Shown here: one piece after another, positions 43,923 through 54,676 of the stretch | How positions within the stretch are numbered: the stretch's first letter is position 1 | Layout: each line of letters begins with the position of its first letter | From: Lycium barbarum | Taxonomy: Eukaryota > Streptophyta > Magnoliopsida > Solanales > Solanaceae | NCBI RefSeq assembly: GCF_019175385.1 | Contig: NC_083346.1 | Coordinates: forward strand, 63,269,821 to 63,333,820 | Length of the DNA: 64,000 nt | Direction: 5' to 3' | Made by a program: the position numbers and the translations under genes | The notes under the pieces: model-generated | Databases searched by the model: none | What the model saw: the letters and a program-made list of their open reading frames with translations, nothing else | Told to the model about the DNA's origin: nothing

Positions 43923-45592
43923 TCTTATATAATCCCGGGAAGGCGAACGTAGTAGCCGATGCCTTAGCCGTAAATCCATGGGTAGCTTGTAATATGTTCA
44001 ACCAGAGAAAAGGGAGCTAGTTTAGGAGCTTCAGTAGTTAGCTTGCTTAAGAGTTCGATTCTCGAACTCGGGCGATTCGGGAGTTACTATCCATAATGGG
44101 GCAGCTTCATCTTCAGTAGCAGAGGTGAAGGAGTATCAGTACGATGATCCCATGTTAATTCATTATATAGACACAACCTCTCAGAAGAAAAAGTCACCAT
44201 TTGAGATTTCTGCTGATGGAGTTCTTAGATATCGAGGTAAATTATGTGTCCTTAATGTTGCGGGACTTCGTCAGCAAATTATGGAGGAGACTCACCACTC
44301 CCGTTATTCTATTCACCCTGGAGTGATGAAGATGTACCATGACATTAGAGAGTTGTATTGGTGGGATAGAATGAAAAAGGACATAGCAGAGTTCGTGGCC
44401 CAGTGTCCTAATTGCCAATAGGTGAAGATTGAGCATCAAAACCCCAGTGATTTATTGCAAGCCGTGGAAATTCCACTGTGCAAATAGGAGGAAATTAATA
44501 CGGATTTTATTACAGGCTTGCCTCGTTCTCAGTGTAAGTATGATTCCATATGGATAATTGTTGATAGACTTACTAAATCAACCCATTTTCTGCCTCATTT
44601 TTGGCCAATCAGGACTACTTACTCAGCCGAGGATTACGCAAAGATTTATATAAAGGAGATAGTATGACTTCATGGTGTTCTGATATCTATCATCTCCGAC
44701 AGGGGTGCGCAGTTTATAGCAAATTTGTGGAGTCTTTCCAGAAAGGTTTGGGGACTCAGGTGAGTCTTAGCACATCATTTCATCCCCAGATAGATGGACA
44801 AGCTGAGCGTACTATTCAGACCCTCGAAGATATGTTAAGGGCATATGTGTTAGACTTCAGGGGTAGCTGGGATAACCATTCGCCTCTTATTTATTTTGCA
44901 TATAAAAATAACTATCATTTCTATATCCAGATGGCCCCGTATGAAGTTTATTTTGGCGGAAGTGTAGATCACCTATCGGATGGTTTGAAGTGGGGGAATC
45001 TAAGTTAATAGGGCCAGGCTTGATCCAACAAGCAGTGGAGAAGATTAAACTTATTCAGGATCGATTATTGGCAGCCCAGAGTCATCAGAAGTCTTATGCA
45101 GATAACCGCCGACGAGACTTAGAATTTCATATTGTTGGTTGGGTATTCCTAAAGGTGTCACCCATGAAAGGCATCCAAGATTTGGCAAGAAGGGTAAGCT
45201 TAGTCCTCAGTATATTAGACCTTACAGGATTTTACGTAGAGTGGGCCAGGTGGCCTATGAGTTAGATTTGCCTCAAAATTTAGAATCAGTCCATCTAGTC
45301 TTTCATGTATCGATTCTTCATAAATGTGTTGGAGATCCTTCCAGAATTGTACCTGTTGATGATATTCAGGTTACCGAGCAGCTATCATATAAAGAGGTTC
45401 CCATTGCCATCCTAGATTAATAAGTTTGAAGATTGAGGACTAAGGATGTAGCTTCAGTGAAGGTCCTTTGGAGGAATAAGGATATCAAGGAGATGCCTTG
45501 GGAAGCTGAAGAAGATATGAGATCCAGATATCCACATTTAATTCCACTTTCAGAGGGGGTCCACACAGAGACACCATTACCTTCAGGTGCGT
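43923..45592 (+). pseudogene. pol: RNase H end, integrase and chromodomain of relic G
   Basis: It begins [15 protein letters not shown] (end of RNase H), then a frameshift near 43965. The integrase N-terminus is at 44125-44421 with HHCC ligands (HYS-type HSRYSIHPG and CPNC), ending in TAG where relatives have Gln. A further TAG at 44485 (Trp in A and J) and TGA at 44665 follow. The core keeps TDFITGLPRS and SIISDRGAQF. Frameshifts near 44715, 44960 and 45165 move through all three frames. The chromodomain (IVPVDDIQVTEQLSYKEVPIAILD, then RLRTKDVASVKVLWRN and YPHL) is broken by stops at 45418. A four-codon insertion lies near HFLPHFWPIRTTY. Confidence 0.87.
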
Positions 45593-45757
45593 AGTATTTC
45601 ATTTTTTTTTTATGATTATTGGTCGTGTGTGGCCATTGTTGTTATTGCTTGTTGTAGCCCTGTGTGGCGTTGTATCTTTTGGGTTGTTTTACAGGTTGGT
45701 AATACTATAGTTACAGGGAAAACTCTGCCGAAATTTTTATAGAATTCCTGAGAGTCT
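45593..45757 (+). other. 3' untranslated region of relic G
   Basis: T-rich start, then GTGTGGCCATTGTTGTTATTGC, which matches the stretch after pol in A and J, and the GGGAAAACTCTGCCGAAATT box at about 45717-45736. No reading frame. Confidence 0.65.
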
Positions 45758-45792
45758 AACATTCAAGGACGAATGTTTCTAAGGGGGGCGGA
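45758..45792 (+). promoter_or_regulatory. Pre-PPT hairpin and polypurine tract of G
   Basis: AACATTCA-AGGA-CGAATGTT (45758-45777, one mismatch) and AAGGGGGGCGGA, a purine tract broken by one C, before the LTR. Confidence 0.82.
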
Positions 45793-46854
45793 TGTTACAC
45801 CTCGTAGTTTTGTACGTTGAGATTCGTTACATGTTAGTTGTTCTAATTGTGGACACCAGAGTTATCTTTAAGGACATATGAGATTATACGTGCCTATCTT
45901 ATTGTTATGAGGGTTTAAGTGCATGTTTAGTAAGTTATGGAAGGAGTGGAGAATAAGCGAATCAAAGAAATTAAGTTTGTCGAAACTTTGGGAAAACTTT
46001 GCAGAATTTTGGATAGGATTTTTAATTCAACTTGAGAGAGATATATCTCTTCGAATATGAAGAGTTGTGGCGTGCATTACCTATCCAAATTGAATTTCAT
46101 TGAGTCTAGTTTTCAATGCAACAAACCGTTCGTCGATACGATATCAGAGTAGAAAGTTATGAGTGTTTTAAGACAGATTACTCGGGCAGTGCAATTTGAC
46201 AGTTTAATTTGACGGACCGTAAAACTTTCTGTGTCCCATCAAATGGAATTTTCCCTACCGTAAAGCAGTTCCAGTGAGGTCATTTTGGTCCATTTGACAG
46301 ACCAATTTGATGGAGCGTCAAATATTCTGCGGTCCTTCAAAGTGGTAGCAAAAAGTAAGCTGGTGAACAACCTTTTGATGTTATAAATTCGTTTCCAGGC
46401 TCATGTTTCACCATTTCCACCTCAAAATTCATCCAAACACTCTCCAAAATCCTCTTCTCAAGTTCATATACTAATCAAGGCCATACCCAAGAGGATAAAG
46501 AGATTCAAGTGCTATAAAGCTCACTAGGGTTAGTAGAGTTCAAGTATCTCTTTGGTGTTGAAGTTGGAGGTTTTATCCTAGTGAAGTAATTTGATCTAGA
46601 GATTGCACTTGTGTAACTAAGGTAAGTTTTCATCTCTATTGCTTGTTCTTGAGGTTGTTTCATTGTTATACAATTTGATTAAAGGAGGAAAGTGAAAAAG
46701 AAAGTTCAACTATGAATTTGATGACATTTTGAGTTAAAAATTAACTTGAGCTATAATTTTTAGCATGTTATGAGTATAATCTTGTCATGAGGGATACTAA
46801 TGATGATAAGGAAGTGTTGTATACAAGTGTATAAGGGGTTGTGTTGAAGTTGTT
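45793..46854 (+). mobile_element. 3' LTR of relic G (first third)
   Basis: It starts TGTTACACCTCG after the polypurine tract. It shows a GACGGACCGTAAAA palindrome cluster (about 46200-46345) and a GGTAAG donor-like site (46621). It is interrupted at 46854/46855 by another LTR start (H). Confidence 0.8.
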
Positions 46855-47520
46855 TGTTACACCTCGGATATTCATGTCGTTGTGCTGTGAATGGACTAAC
46901 GTAAACTTAAGGTGGACATGGAGTCCATATGGCCTTAAGGAGAGTATTTGATAGCTTTAAAGTGTATACAATAATATTTGGAAGCTAGATGAATCGGTGA
47001 ATATAAGTTCGTTGAAGAAAGTGACGTATAAATTGTGTTCGGAAGGGTTTTGTAACAACCGAGCTAATTGATGAGGAAGCTATAGGGCTCCTTATATGGT
47101 TAATGAAGTTTTATACCAGTGTTAAGAAGGTTCCATAAGGATTAGAGATCAAACGAAGCAACGGAAACAATTTCGGGAAAAAATGTGAGTCATACAACCA
47201 CTTGTAGTCATGGTTGTGGATGATTTTGAAAGGGAATTGTGAGGATTGAATAGTGTTTAACTAGAAGAAGTTTATTGATATGATATTATAAGTGTTGTTA
47301 TTGATGTTTGGGAATTGTTTATCATATGGAGGAAGTTGTTGAAACAAAGGAAATGCTGCCCAATTTTAGTTAGCTCTTAGTCGCCTTAGCTTAGCCTTAA
47401 ACATGATTCTAATGATCTAATGTAGTACGAATTCTCTTGAATGTAGAGTTGTGAGCTTGGAAGGAGAATGCTTAGTCGTTAAGGAGATGTAAAGGTATGT
47501 AAGGCTAGTCCCTTTCTTTC
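46855..47520 (+). mobile_element. LTR H, left piece
   Basis: A new LTR starts TGTTACACCTCGG inside G's LTR. It has the AAGGTTCCATAAGGATTAGA stretch, the AAATGCTGCCC box (about 47352) and GGTATGT (about 47494). It is shorter than its relatives between these marks, so it has internal deletions. It breaks at CTTTC (47516-47520), where element I is inserted. Confidence 0.8.
47516..47520. repeat. Left TSD (CTTTC) of element I
   Basis: CTTTC precedes I's 5' LTR and recurs at 57305-57309 after its 3' LTR. LTR H reads through: ...AGTCCCTTTCTTTC then GTTAAGGCATGACTC. Confidence 0.92.
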
Positions 47521-47869
47521 TGTTACACCTCGGAAAATATTTCGTTGATGCACAGTAGATAGACTAACGAGGGGAACGAAGTATACGATGTTTCAATAAG
47601 TAAGAAATAGCATTTGATGATTCTAAATGAGATTTCAAAGACATTCGAAGTAAGAGAAGAATGTTGTCAAGGAAGGCAAGGCATACGTTATGTATCAGAA
47701 AGGATTTACGAGTAACGAGTTAATGATGATTTAATGATGCTGTGGAGAAGAGTTATAACGTCCCTTAGATTGTTAATGAGGTGATAAACAAGTGTTAAGA
47801 AGGTTCCATAAGGATTAGAGATCAAACGAGTTGACGAGAACGAAATCGGAATAGCTGGGCATTAGACGG

Positions 47870-48003
47870 CCCAACATACTGGCCGTATGTTAGGCCGTAT
47901 ATTTAGCCCAGATGGGCAACCTTCTCTAGACCAAATCTACGGCTAGACATACGGTCAGTATAATTTATACGGACCGACCGTATGTCGGTCCGTAGAAACT
48001 GGT
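47870..48003 (+). repeat. Palindromic CCGTATG / ACGGTCCGTA cluster in LTR I
   Basis: Repeated short motifs such as GGCCGTATGTTAGGCCGTAT, CATACGGTCAGTATAATT and TACGGACCGACCGTATG in both orientations, so the RNA could fold on itself in many ways. The 3' LTR has a rearranged version at about 54990-55142. Confidence 0.75.
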
Positions 48004-49048
48004 CGGGACAGATCTTGTGTATTTAATAAGGGACCAAGTTCATTTCATTTCATTTCCCTTTTCACCCCCCCCCCCCCCCTCTCTCTCTCTAAAACTCCCT
48101 AGAACACTTCTCTCACAAGAATTCAGGAGATATTAGTGATCAACTTCATTAAACTAAGTGAATCTAGTGTAAGAAACTCATTAAAGTTCATCCAAGACAA
48201 GAAATCCTAGTGAAGGTGAAACTAGAGTTTTGCTCAAGTGAAGTGTTTGCACTCAAGGTTCATTCCTACACCATCTAAGGTAAGTTTCATGGTATTTTCA
48301 TGATGTTTAAGGTATTCAAAAGTTGAAACACTTGGATTGTAAAAGGATATAAAAAATGGGTCATGAATAAGGGAATAGTGCCATTTTGAGTAGTAGTTTG
48401 GAGTGAATCATGGATATTGATATGTTGTGATTATAAGTACGCTATAAATGACATTTAGAACATGGGGTGAGTATTATATGTGAGAAAATGCGATAGTGAA
48501 CTATAACCACAATTATGGAGAAATTGAAGTGAAATTGTGAAATGCGGATAATGTAGATGAATGATGATTTTTGGGTATAATATTTTGAATGTTGTGATGG
48601 ATGTTGGGAGTTGATATGTAAAATGAGGAAAGTTGTATAAACAAAGGAAATGCTGCCCAATTTTCTCCAGCATTAGTAAGCACGTTTATATAATCAAGTA
48701 GCTAATGTTGAAGCGAATTCCTTTGAAGGTAGAGATGTGAGCGTTGAAGGAGAACGATCAAGCGATAGAGTAGCAAAGCAAATAGGTATGTAAGGCTAAT
48801 CCTTCCTTTCTGTGGCATGACTCCTACGGCATAATATTTCTATTTTTCCATTATCTTTCAAAATAACGGAAATTATGAGTCCATGACTATAAAGTGCTAC
48901 ATACGCATATGATGAAGAAAGGAGATATGACGATGAGCAAGATAATGATGATGATGAGTCTAAGTATAAAGAATCCTAGAGTAAAATAAGATGTCCACGA
49001 AGTTAATGATTCTAAGTATGGCTCCATTGATGCTTTTCCTTATGTACA

Positions 49049-49143
49049 CTCACCATAAAATGTTAGTTCCTTCAAGGTGAGATATGATGAATATGATTAC
49101 CCCATAATATAATCGGCGGTTCACGACATTATGTCACCCCGAT
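49049..49143 (+). promoter_or_regulatory. Paired stem-loops in 5' LTR of I
   Basis: CTCACC (49049-49054) pairs with GGTGAG (49076-49081); ATCGG-CGG (49112-49119) pairs with CCCCGAT (49137-49143) imperfectly. Equivalent to the structures in Z, D, F and H. Confidence 0.5.
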
Positions 49144-49280
49144 ATAGGCATAGTTTCCTTCAAGTTCTAATGTATGTTTAGATAATAAAGGTATGATGAT
49201 GCTAAGTTATGATAAAGTTATGATATGCCTATGAGATGTGTAATAACGATGAGTTTATGATTGACTATATGACGATACGA

Positions 49281-49550
49281 TTCCACCGTGCCTTGTTGGC
49301 CGGACATGTCACCGCTAAGGCGGGCTGCTTGGGATTCCACCGTGCTTAGTTGGCCAGACATGTCACCGCTAAGGCGGGTTGCTTGTGATTCCACCGTGCC
49401 TAGTTGGCCGGACATGTCACCGCTAAGGCGGGCTGCTTGTGATTCCATCGTGCCTAGTTGGTTGGACATGTCACCGCTAAGGCGGGCTGCTTATAATTCT
49501 ACCGTGCCTAGAAAGCCGGACACGATCACCACTAGTGGGCGGCACATGAT
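49281..49550 (+). repeat. 54-bp minisatellite in 5' LTR of I
   Basis: About five units of 54 bp: GATTCCACCGTGCCTAGTTG, then GCCGGACATGTCACCGCTAA, then GGCGGGCTGCTTGT. CCGC-TAA-GGCGG can form a hairpin. 54 is divisible by three, so it gives repetitive frames on both strands (for example 49288-49611), which I regard as artefacts. LTR Z has a single decayed unit at about 1632-1680. Confidence 0.92.
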
Positions 49551-49743
49551 GGTTACCCGGATGCGGGTTAACGATGATGATTTATACGATACGATGATGT
49601 ATGCGCTATAAAGATACATGTGCTATGATTATGTATATGATATATGTATGAAATGTATCCACCCGTAAAAGTTACTCAGGTTGTATATTCACCTTATGAC
49701 TTATGATTTCTCTATTATGTTCATTTCATTCACGCCTTACATA

Positions 49744-49802
49744 CTCAGTACTATATTCGTACTGACGTCTGTTTTGTTTGGACGCTATGTTCATGCCCAC
49801 AG
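49744..49802 (+). promoter_or_regulatory. Double hairpin block in 5' LTR of I
   Basis: TCAGTAC faces GTACTGA around TATATTC; ACGTC faces GGACGCT-type sequence, weaker than in Z (ACGTCC/GGACGT). Then TTCATGCCCACAG. Confidence 0.55.
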
Positions 49803-50220
49803 GTAGACAGGGAGACGGTTCAGACCCATAGGAGCCACCAGCAGATTTACAGAAGCACTCCATTATTCTGGAGGTGCTATTTGGTTGATTCTTTTGTGTG
49901 TATATATATATATATGTATTTTGGGCACGACGGGGTCTTGTCCCGTCTATATATCTAGTACTCTAGTAGAGGCTCGTAGATACGTATGTGTGGGTAGTAT
50001 GGTCTTATGGGTTCTCCTCGTATGTATATATTATTTGGATAGCCGGAGGGCTTATGTATATAAGGTAATTATGTTTCCAAATGAAAAATGATTTTCCTAT
50101 GATTATGAGCACTTGAATATTAAAGAAGTGTATAATGAGTATGATGAGTAATAGAATGAGTGGTGCTCGGTGGTTAGCCCTGGGTACCCGTCATGGCCCC
50201 TAGTCGGGTCGTGACAAAAG

Positions 50221-50315
50221 TGGTATCAAAGCATTTCAGTCCTAGGAAGTGTCTACGAGCCGTGTCTAGTAGAGTCTTGTTTATGGTGTGTTGCACGCCA
50301 CACTAATAAACAGGA
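50221..50315 (+). promoter_or_regulatory. Primer binding site and leader hairpin of I
   Basis: TGGTATCAAAGCA (50221-50233) matches initiator methionine tRNA with one change. TTGTTTATGGTGTG faces CACACTAATAAACAGG (about 50278-50313). Confidence 0.78.
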
Positions 50316-50430
50316 GGCTACAGGGCATTTAGGAAAAAATGACTGTTTTTCGTCTTAAGAGATCGTGTGATAGAGCTGTATTATCAGATTATCCCCTCCC
50401 TAATTGAGCGTTGTAATTTCAGCAAAGCTG

Positions 50431-51348
50431 ATGAAAGATAAAGCTACGGCAGCCCAGAAGGGCAAGATAGTGGTTGAAGAAGCGCTTGAACAGGAGCCGT
50501 CTATGGATATGGAGGAGAGCGAACCCCAGAATAAGGCCCTATCTCGGTTTTCCCATATTTCGCCCACTTTAGAGGATCAAAGGGGAGCCTTAACTTTAGC
50601 TCCAGCACCCCCAGTTCCTCCACCAGATGCCTCGGGCCAAGAGATGAGACAGGCCATTCTTCTACTGACTCAATTGGTAGCCGCTCAAGCTCAGCAGCAA
50701 GATGTGGGCCATGATAATAGGGGTTGGAGAAAGTGAGTTAGTTCTTGAGGGTTTGATCATGAGTTTAGGGGTGCTCCGAGGCAATAATTCTCTAGGCACT
50801 CACTTGGTTCAACAAATAGTGCTCCTCCGCAGTTTCCTACACCCAGGTTTGACGGATCTACTTATTCTAGGTCACGCCAAAGTCTCAGAGTTTCCAGTTC
50901 TCGGATTCGGAGTGGTTCTAGTCAGACGAGATCCCCGGTACCATGATGTACTCAGTGTTCTAGGTTACATTGGGGACCGTGCCGCTTGGGCTCAGACGTT
51001 TGTTATGCCTGTGCTCGTCCAGGCCATTTAAAGCGCGACTGCCCATCGCTACGTGGTAAAGATAAGGTTCAGACTACGGGAGTGGTAGCTGGCTCTTCAT
51101 TATCGGTACGCCCTCCAAGGACAGGGCCACAGACTTTAGTAGGTAGTGATAGAGACCGAAGAGGAATGCCCAGTCCAAGTGGATCCCAGCATCATATCCA
51201 TGCGTTAGCTGAGCGACAGGATCTTGAGTCTCCCCCCGATATTGTCCCTGGTATATTGCTAGTATCCTCTTATGATATGTGTGCATCGATTGATTCGGAT
51301 CCTATGATGTCATGTATCACTCCCGTTGTGATGATTGCGTTGAGGTGA
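50431..51348 (+). pseudogene. gag: Deleted gag pseudogene of element I
   Basis: The ATG at 50431 follows TTTCAGCAAAGCTG. The N-terminus (MKDKATAAQKGKIVVEEAL), proline-rich linker and the LLTQLVAAQAQQQDVGHD segment match C and F. The frame then ends at 50734 (WRK, stop). The capsid core seen in C and F (from ARARxF to the YAPA motif) is missing: the sequence jumps to the region before the nucleocapsid. The zinc knuckle is present in another frame (50986 onward) as CYACARPGHLKRDC with all ligands, after CTQCSRLHWGPC. A protease start follows (VPGILLVSSYDMCASIDSDP), where DPGS has become DSDP, and coding ends at 51348. Confidence 0.85.
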
Positions 51349-54324
51349 AAAATCTGAGCCAATCCAACAATTTGAGATGACTATATTTGTTAGTGACCTA
51401 GTGATAGCTAGAGTCCTGATTTACGAGTAAGTTGATTGACAGTAAGTGAACATAAATAATATGTGTATGTATATATATTGGAATTCTAGACCGAGTGTGC
51501 AGGCACAACTTATGAGACAAACTCTATTATTTATATCCTTTAATGGTAAGTGATCTTGTGTTGATGAGTTGAGTATTATGTCTGTCTCGATATATGTCCT
51601 ATTGAGACATCGGACGTGCTTTCTGGGCTATGTGCAGGTTTTGGATTGTTATGCTTACAAGAGAAACTCTGCCAAAATTTTCCTAGAATCTAAAGGAGAT
51701 AAGATATAAGCTTGTAATATGTCCTAATGGGAAAAGATGTTGTGTAAAAAGTAATGGCAGGACGAGATTAAGTTAGGAGTACCGTTGACAACTACAAGAG
51801 ATGAGTAACGGTAATTATAAGATCGACATTGATATGGTAAAGAGAAATACTAGAGTAAATTAAGGAGATTGGTAGTACTAAAGTATGACATAGAAGAGAA
51901 AAGGGTAACTCGGATAGAGTGTGATACTATAGTATTGATTGGGTGGATAAGTACAAGTAAAATACGACAGGTCTATTAGCAAAATAAAGTAACAGCAGCA
52001 CGGAGACAGAGGTACGAAAATGAAGGGTTATAACGAATCTGAATACACTGGTAAGATAATTTATGTGGTAAGTGTAGTAGGGCTGATCAGAAAGAGTAAC
52101 AGGTTAAGCATGCTTACTTCACAAGGTTTATTTTATGTTATAAGCAGGCTTGCAAATGAGATCAAGAAGTGGCACTCTGTAGAGTTGATTCTGATCAGGG
52201 TATAATGAGAACGTAACAAGAACTGTAAGTAAAGTATAGCGAGGAAACGACTAAAGATGTGACATATTCTATGTGAATAAAGAGTAAACGCAAGTGTGAA
52301 ACCAACAAGCGAGCCATGAGGCTGTAGAAGAGAAGGCTTAAAAGACTTTGTTAAGGGAAAATCCAACATACAGGTTCCTCAATAACGGAAATGATAGCAA
52401 GCAAAAGGGGGAAGTCAACTTGAAAAAGAAATCAGAGAAAAGTGATATGGCAAAGTAGTAGTTTGTGATTTGTATAATCGAAAGTATGAGTGATATCTTT
52501 AGCTGGATGTAAAAGACCGAGACTACAGAAAGATGAATAACGAAAGGATCAATACAATAAGGATGAGAGGGGATGATCAGAATGAACGGAATATGTTTTG
52601 GAAGCGGAGGATGGATTGTACAAAGGTAGTATATTCTAAAGGACAAGCAGTACTAAGTTAAGAATAGGGTTCCTCATGCGAAGAATAAAGGATTGATTAT
52701 AAAACGGGAGGAAATAAGATAAATTGAGGAGGAAGGACTGTAAAGGAATAAGAATGGGAATAGAAAGAGAAAGAAATGCGCCGCAAAGTACGTGCACTTA
52801 AGAAGTAGTCGTGTTATGATTAAAGGAAGATGCATCTCCTATACTAAGTTAGAATGAGTAAAGTATATGAAGTAATGAGTTAAAAATAAAAAGGTGTCCA
52901 TGAGTTATGAGTTTACCATACGACGATAAAGCAATAGAGTAAAGCTATCATCAACGACAAACACAATATGATTATGATTGGTTTTGAAATCAATGTCGAG
53001 TGCAACACAAGAGTAGAAGAGAACGAGGCATGAGGGGTATTAGTGGCGCATGAGACTTAGGCCCTTGAAAACAAAGATAACGTTACAAGTGAACTTTGAG
53101 CACCGAAGAAGAGAGCAAGTGACATTGCATGGATGGTATGGATAACTAGGCATACTACTATGGTCAGCATCCCTATGGGATAAAAGTTGTTAATTGGAGA
53201 AGAATTAGACATTGACTCATAATTACCAGATGAGCCAAGTAAAATACATCTTTGTTCGGATTGCTATGTCGGTTGTGTTACTTGGTTACAAACCTGTAAG
53301 ATGAGTATGTTAAGACTTCACACATGAATTATCGTAACTATAGATTATGGGAAACGACACGAATAAGATGTAGTATAGTAAGGGATATGTGAATTCAAGA
53401 TTTGAAAGTGAGGCAACAGATTTAAGAATGGTCTAAGTAAAACCCTTAAAGGGGGGAAGTGAGTCAAGAGAACACAAGTGTAGAGATTGAAACGATGGAC
53501 CCTAAGATGTGCCAGATATAGACTCTAAAACAAAGAGTGACAGTTACACAAAAATGCGTTTAATGACTAGTAAATAAACGAACACGAATTAAGCAGGCAT
53601 CTGAGACTGTACTGGAAATCATTCGTGAAGACCTTGAACCACGTGACATTGAGGGCACATAACTCAAGTGATATTGTAAAAAAAAAATAGCGATGCTATA
53701 TTAGAATAGAGGCAAAGGCACTAGCAGTAAAGTCGTTGTTAATGAAATTGCGATTTATGAGCGACAATCAAGAAAGGGATCTAAGGTTTTCTATAGTAGA
53801 ACATAAGATATGATAATCAAGGGAAAATTAAAGGAAGGAAGAGAGCATGACGAGATAAGTTACTACAGATAGACAAAATACTTTTGGTATGAATGACACC
53901 GAGCCTTGTCGTGGCCGGATATGTGAAAACCACCGAACCTTCAAAGTCGGGTATGCTATGGATATGAGTATGGACACGAATAGGTATACGGATATGGATA
54001 CATGTATATGTATAGATGTGTATGTACACAAACTACGCAAGAACGACTATGTAACGTACAAGTATTTATACGTCACCAATGAAACCAAGTGGGTACTTAA
54101 AAAAAGGAATAGGAGGTAAACAAGGATAGTGTAGTCATGATACTCCGGGTCAGTTGAAGGAAAATATTTGGTAAATTGAGTTGAAATGTTGAGTTGGGAT
54201 TATCGTTAGGGATGAATTGGAAAATTACTTGCAATATGACATAAGTACATGCTATACGCTTCCTACGGTAGCCCTTGGGTGTGAAAACTTACGAATGCAA
54301 TAAGATCACTGAATGAAGGGGGAG
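51349..54324 (+). other. Non-coding interior of element I
   Basis: About 3 kb with no gag or pol motif. Near the start there is a match to the 3' untranslated region of autonomous elements (CAAGAGAAACTCTGCCAAAA at about 51658). The following purine-rich sequence is related to the interior of B (AACGGAATATGTTTTGG at 52582; GGTTCCTCATGCGAAGAATA at 52667). An internal CCTTAAAGGGGGGAAG lies at about 53444-53459. Minus-strand frames below 105 codons are chance products. Confidence 0.68.
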
Positions 54325-54670
54325 CTTAGTCCCCCCCCCCCCCCCGATACATTAGGCCTTATGAGATTGTGCACAAAATAGGCAAAGTGGCTTATAAATT
54401 AGATCTACCTCCTGATTTGGAGTCAGTTCACCCAGTTTTCCATGCCTCGATGCTTCGTAAATATGTTTGAAATCCTACTAGGATCGAGCCAAAAAATGAT
54501 GTTCAAGTGACAGAAAATTTGATTTATGAAGAGGTACCCATTTCCCTATTAGATAGGCAAAATAACAACCGAGAAGAATGACTCGGGAAGCGGAAGAAAA
54601 TGTGAAATCCAAGTGTCCGCACTTATTTCAGCCCCAGAATACATTGAAGACGAAACATCAAGATTATGAG
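54325..54670 (+). pseudogene. pol: Chromodomain scrap of pol in element I
   Basis: After AGCTTAGT and a run of about 17 C (54331-54347), the translation gives [39 protein letters not shown] in pieces, then NDVQVTENLIYEEVPISLLDRQ, and a broken end near YPHLF. This is the last quarter of integrase and the chromodomain. Stops follow SMLRKYV and in the chromodomain. The C-run expands the CCC codon in the usual LSPR motif. It shows that I descends in part from an autonomous chromovirus. Confidence 0.85.
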
Positions 54671-54676
54671 GTAGTA

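Larger units (their letters stand above)
43921..46854 (+). mobile_element. Relic G: pol tail and partial 3' LTR of a plus-strand element
   Basis: The piece begins in the middle of RNase H and runs through integrase, chromodomain, 3' untranslated region and polypurine tract into a 3' LTR (from 45793). That LTR is interrupted at 46854 by LTR H. Everything upstream of RNase H is lost. It is more decayed than A or J, with several frameshifts. Confidence 0.85.
47521..50216 (+). mobile_element. 5' LTR of element I
   Basis: A 2.70-kb LTR, TGTTACACCTCGG...TCGTGACA. Blocks: ACGGNCCGTA cluster (47870-48003), a run of 15 C followed by (CT)n (48065-48091), GGTAAG (48279), AAATGCTGCCC box (about 48645), GGTATGT (48786), paired stem-loops (49049-49143), a 54-bp minisatellite (49281-49550) and the double hairpin (49744-49784). 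Confidence 0.92.

Noticed and set aside
49281..49550. Regularly spaced repeats resembling a CRISPR array
   Set aside because: The whole 54-bp unit is repeated, with no unique spacers, inside a plant LTR.
49218..49611. Repetitive frames on both strands that look like a repeat protein
   Set aside because: They are the 54-bp minisatellite of LTR I; 54 is a multiple of three, so any open unit gives a long frame.
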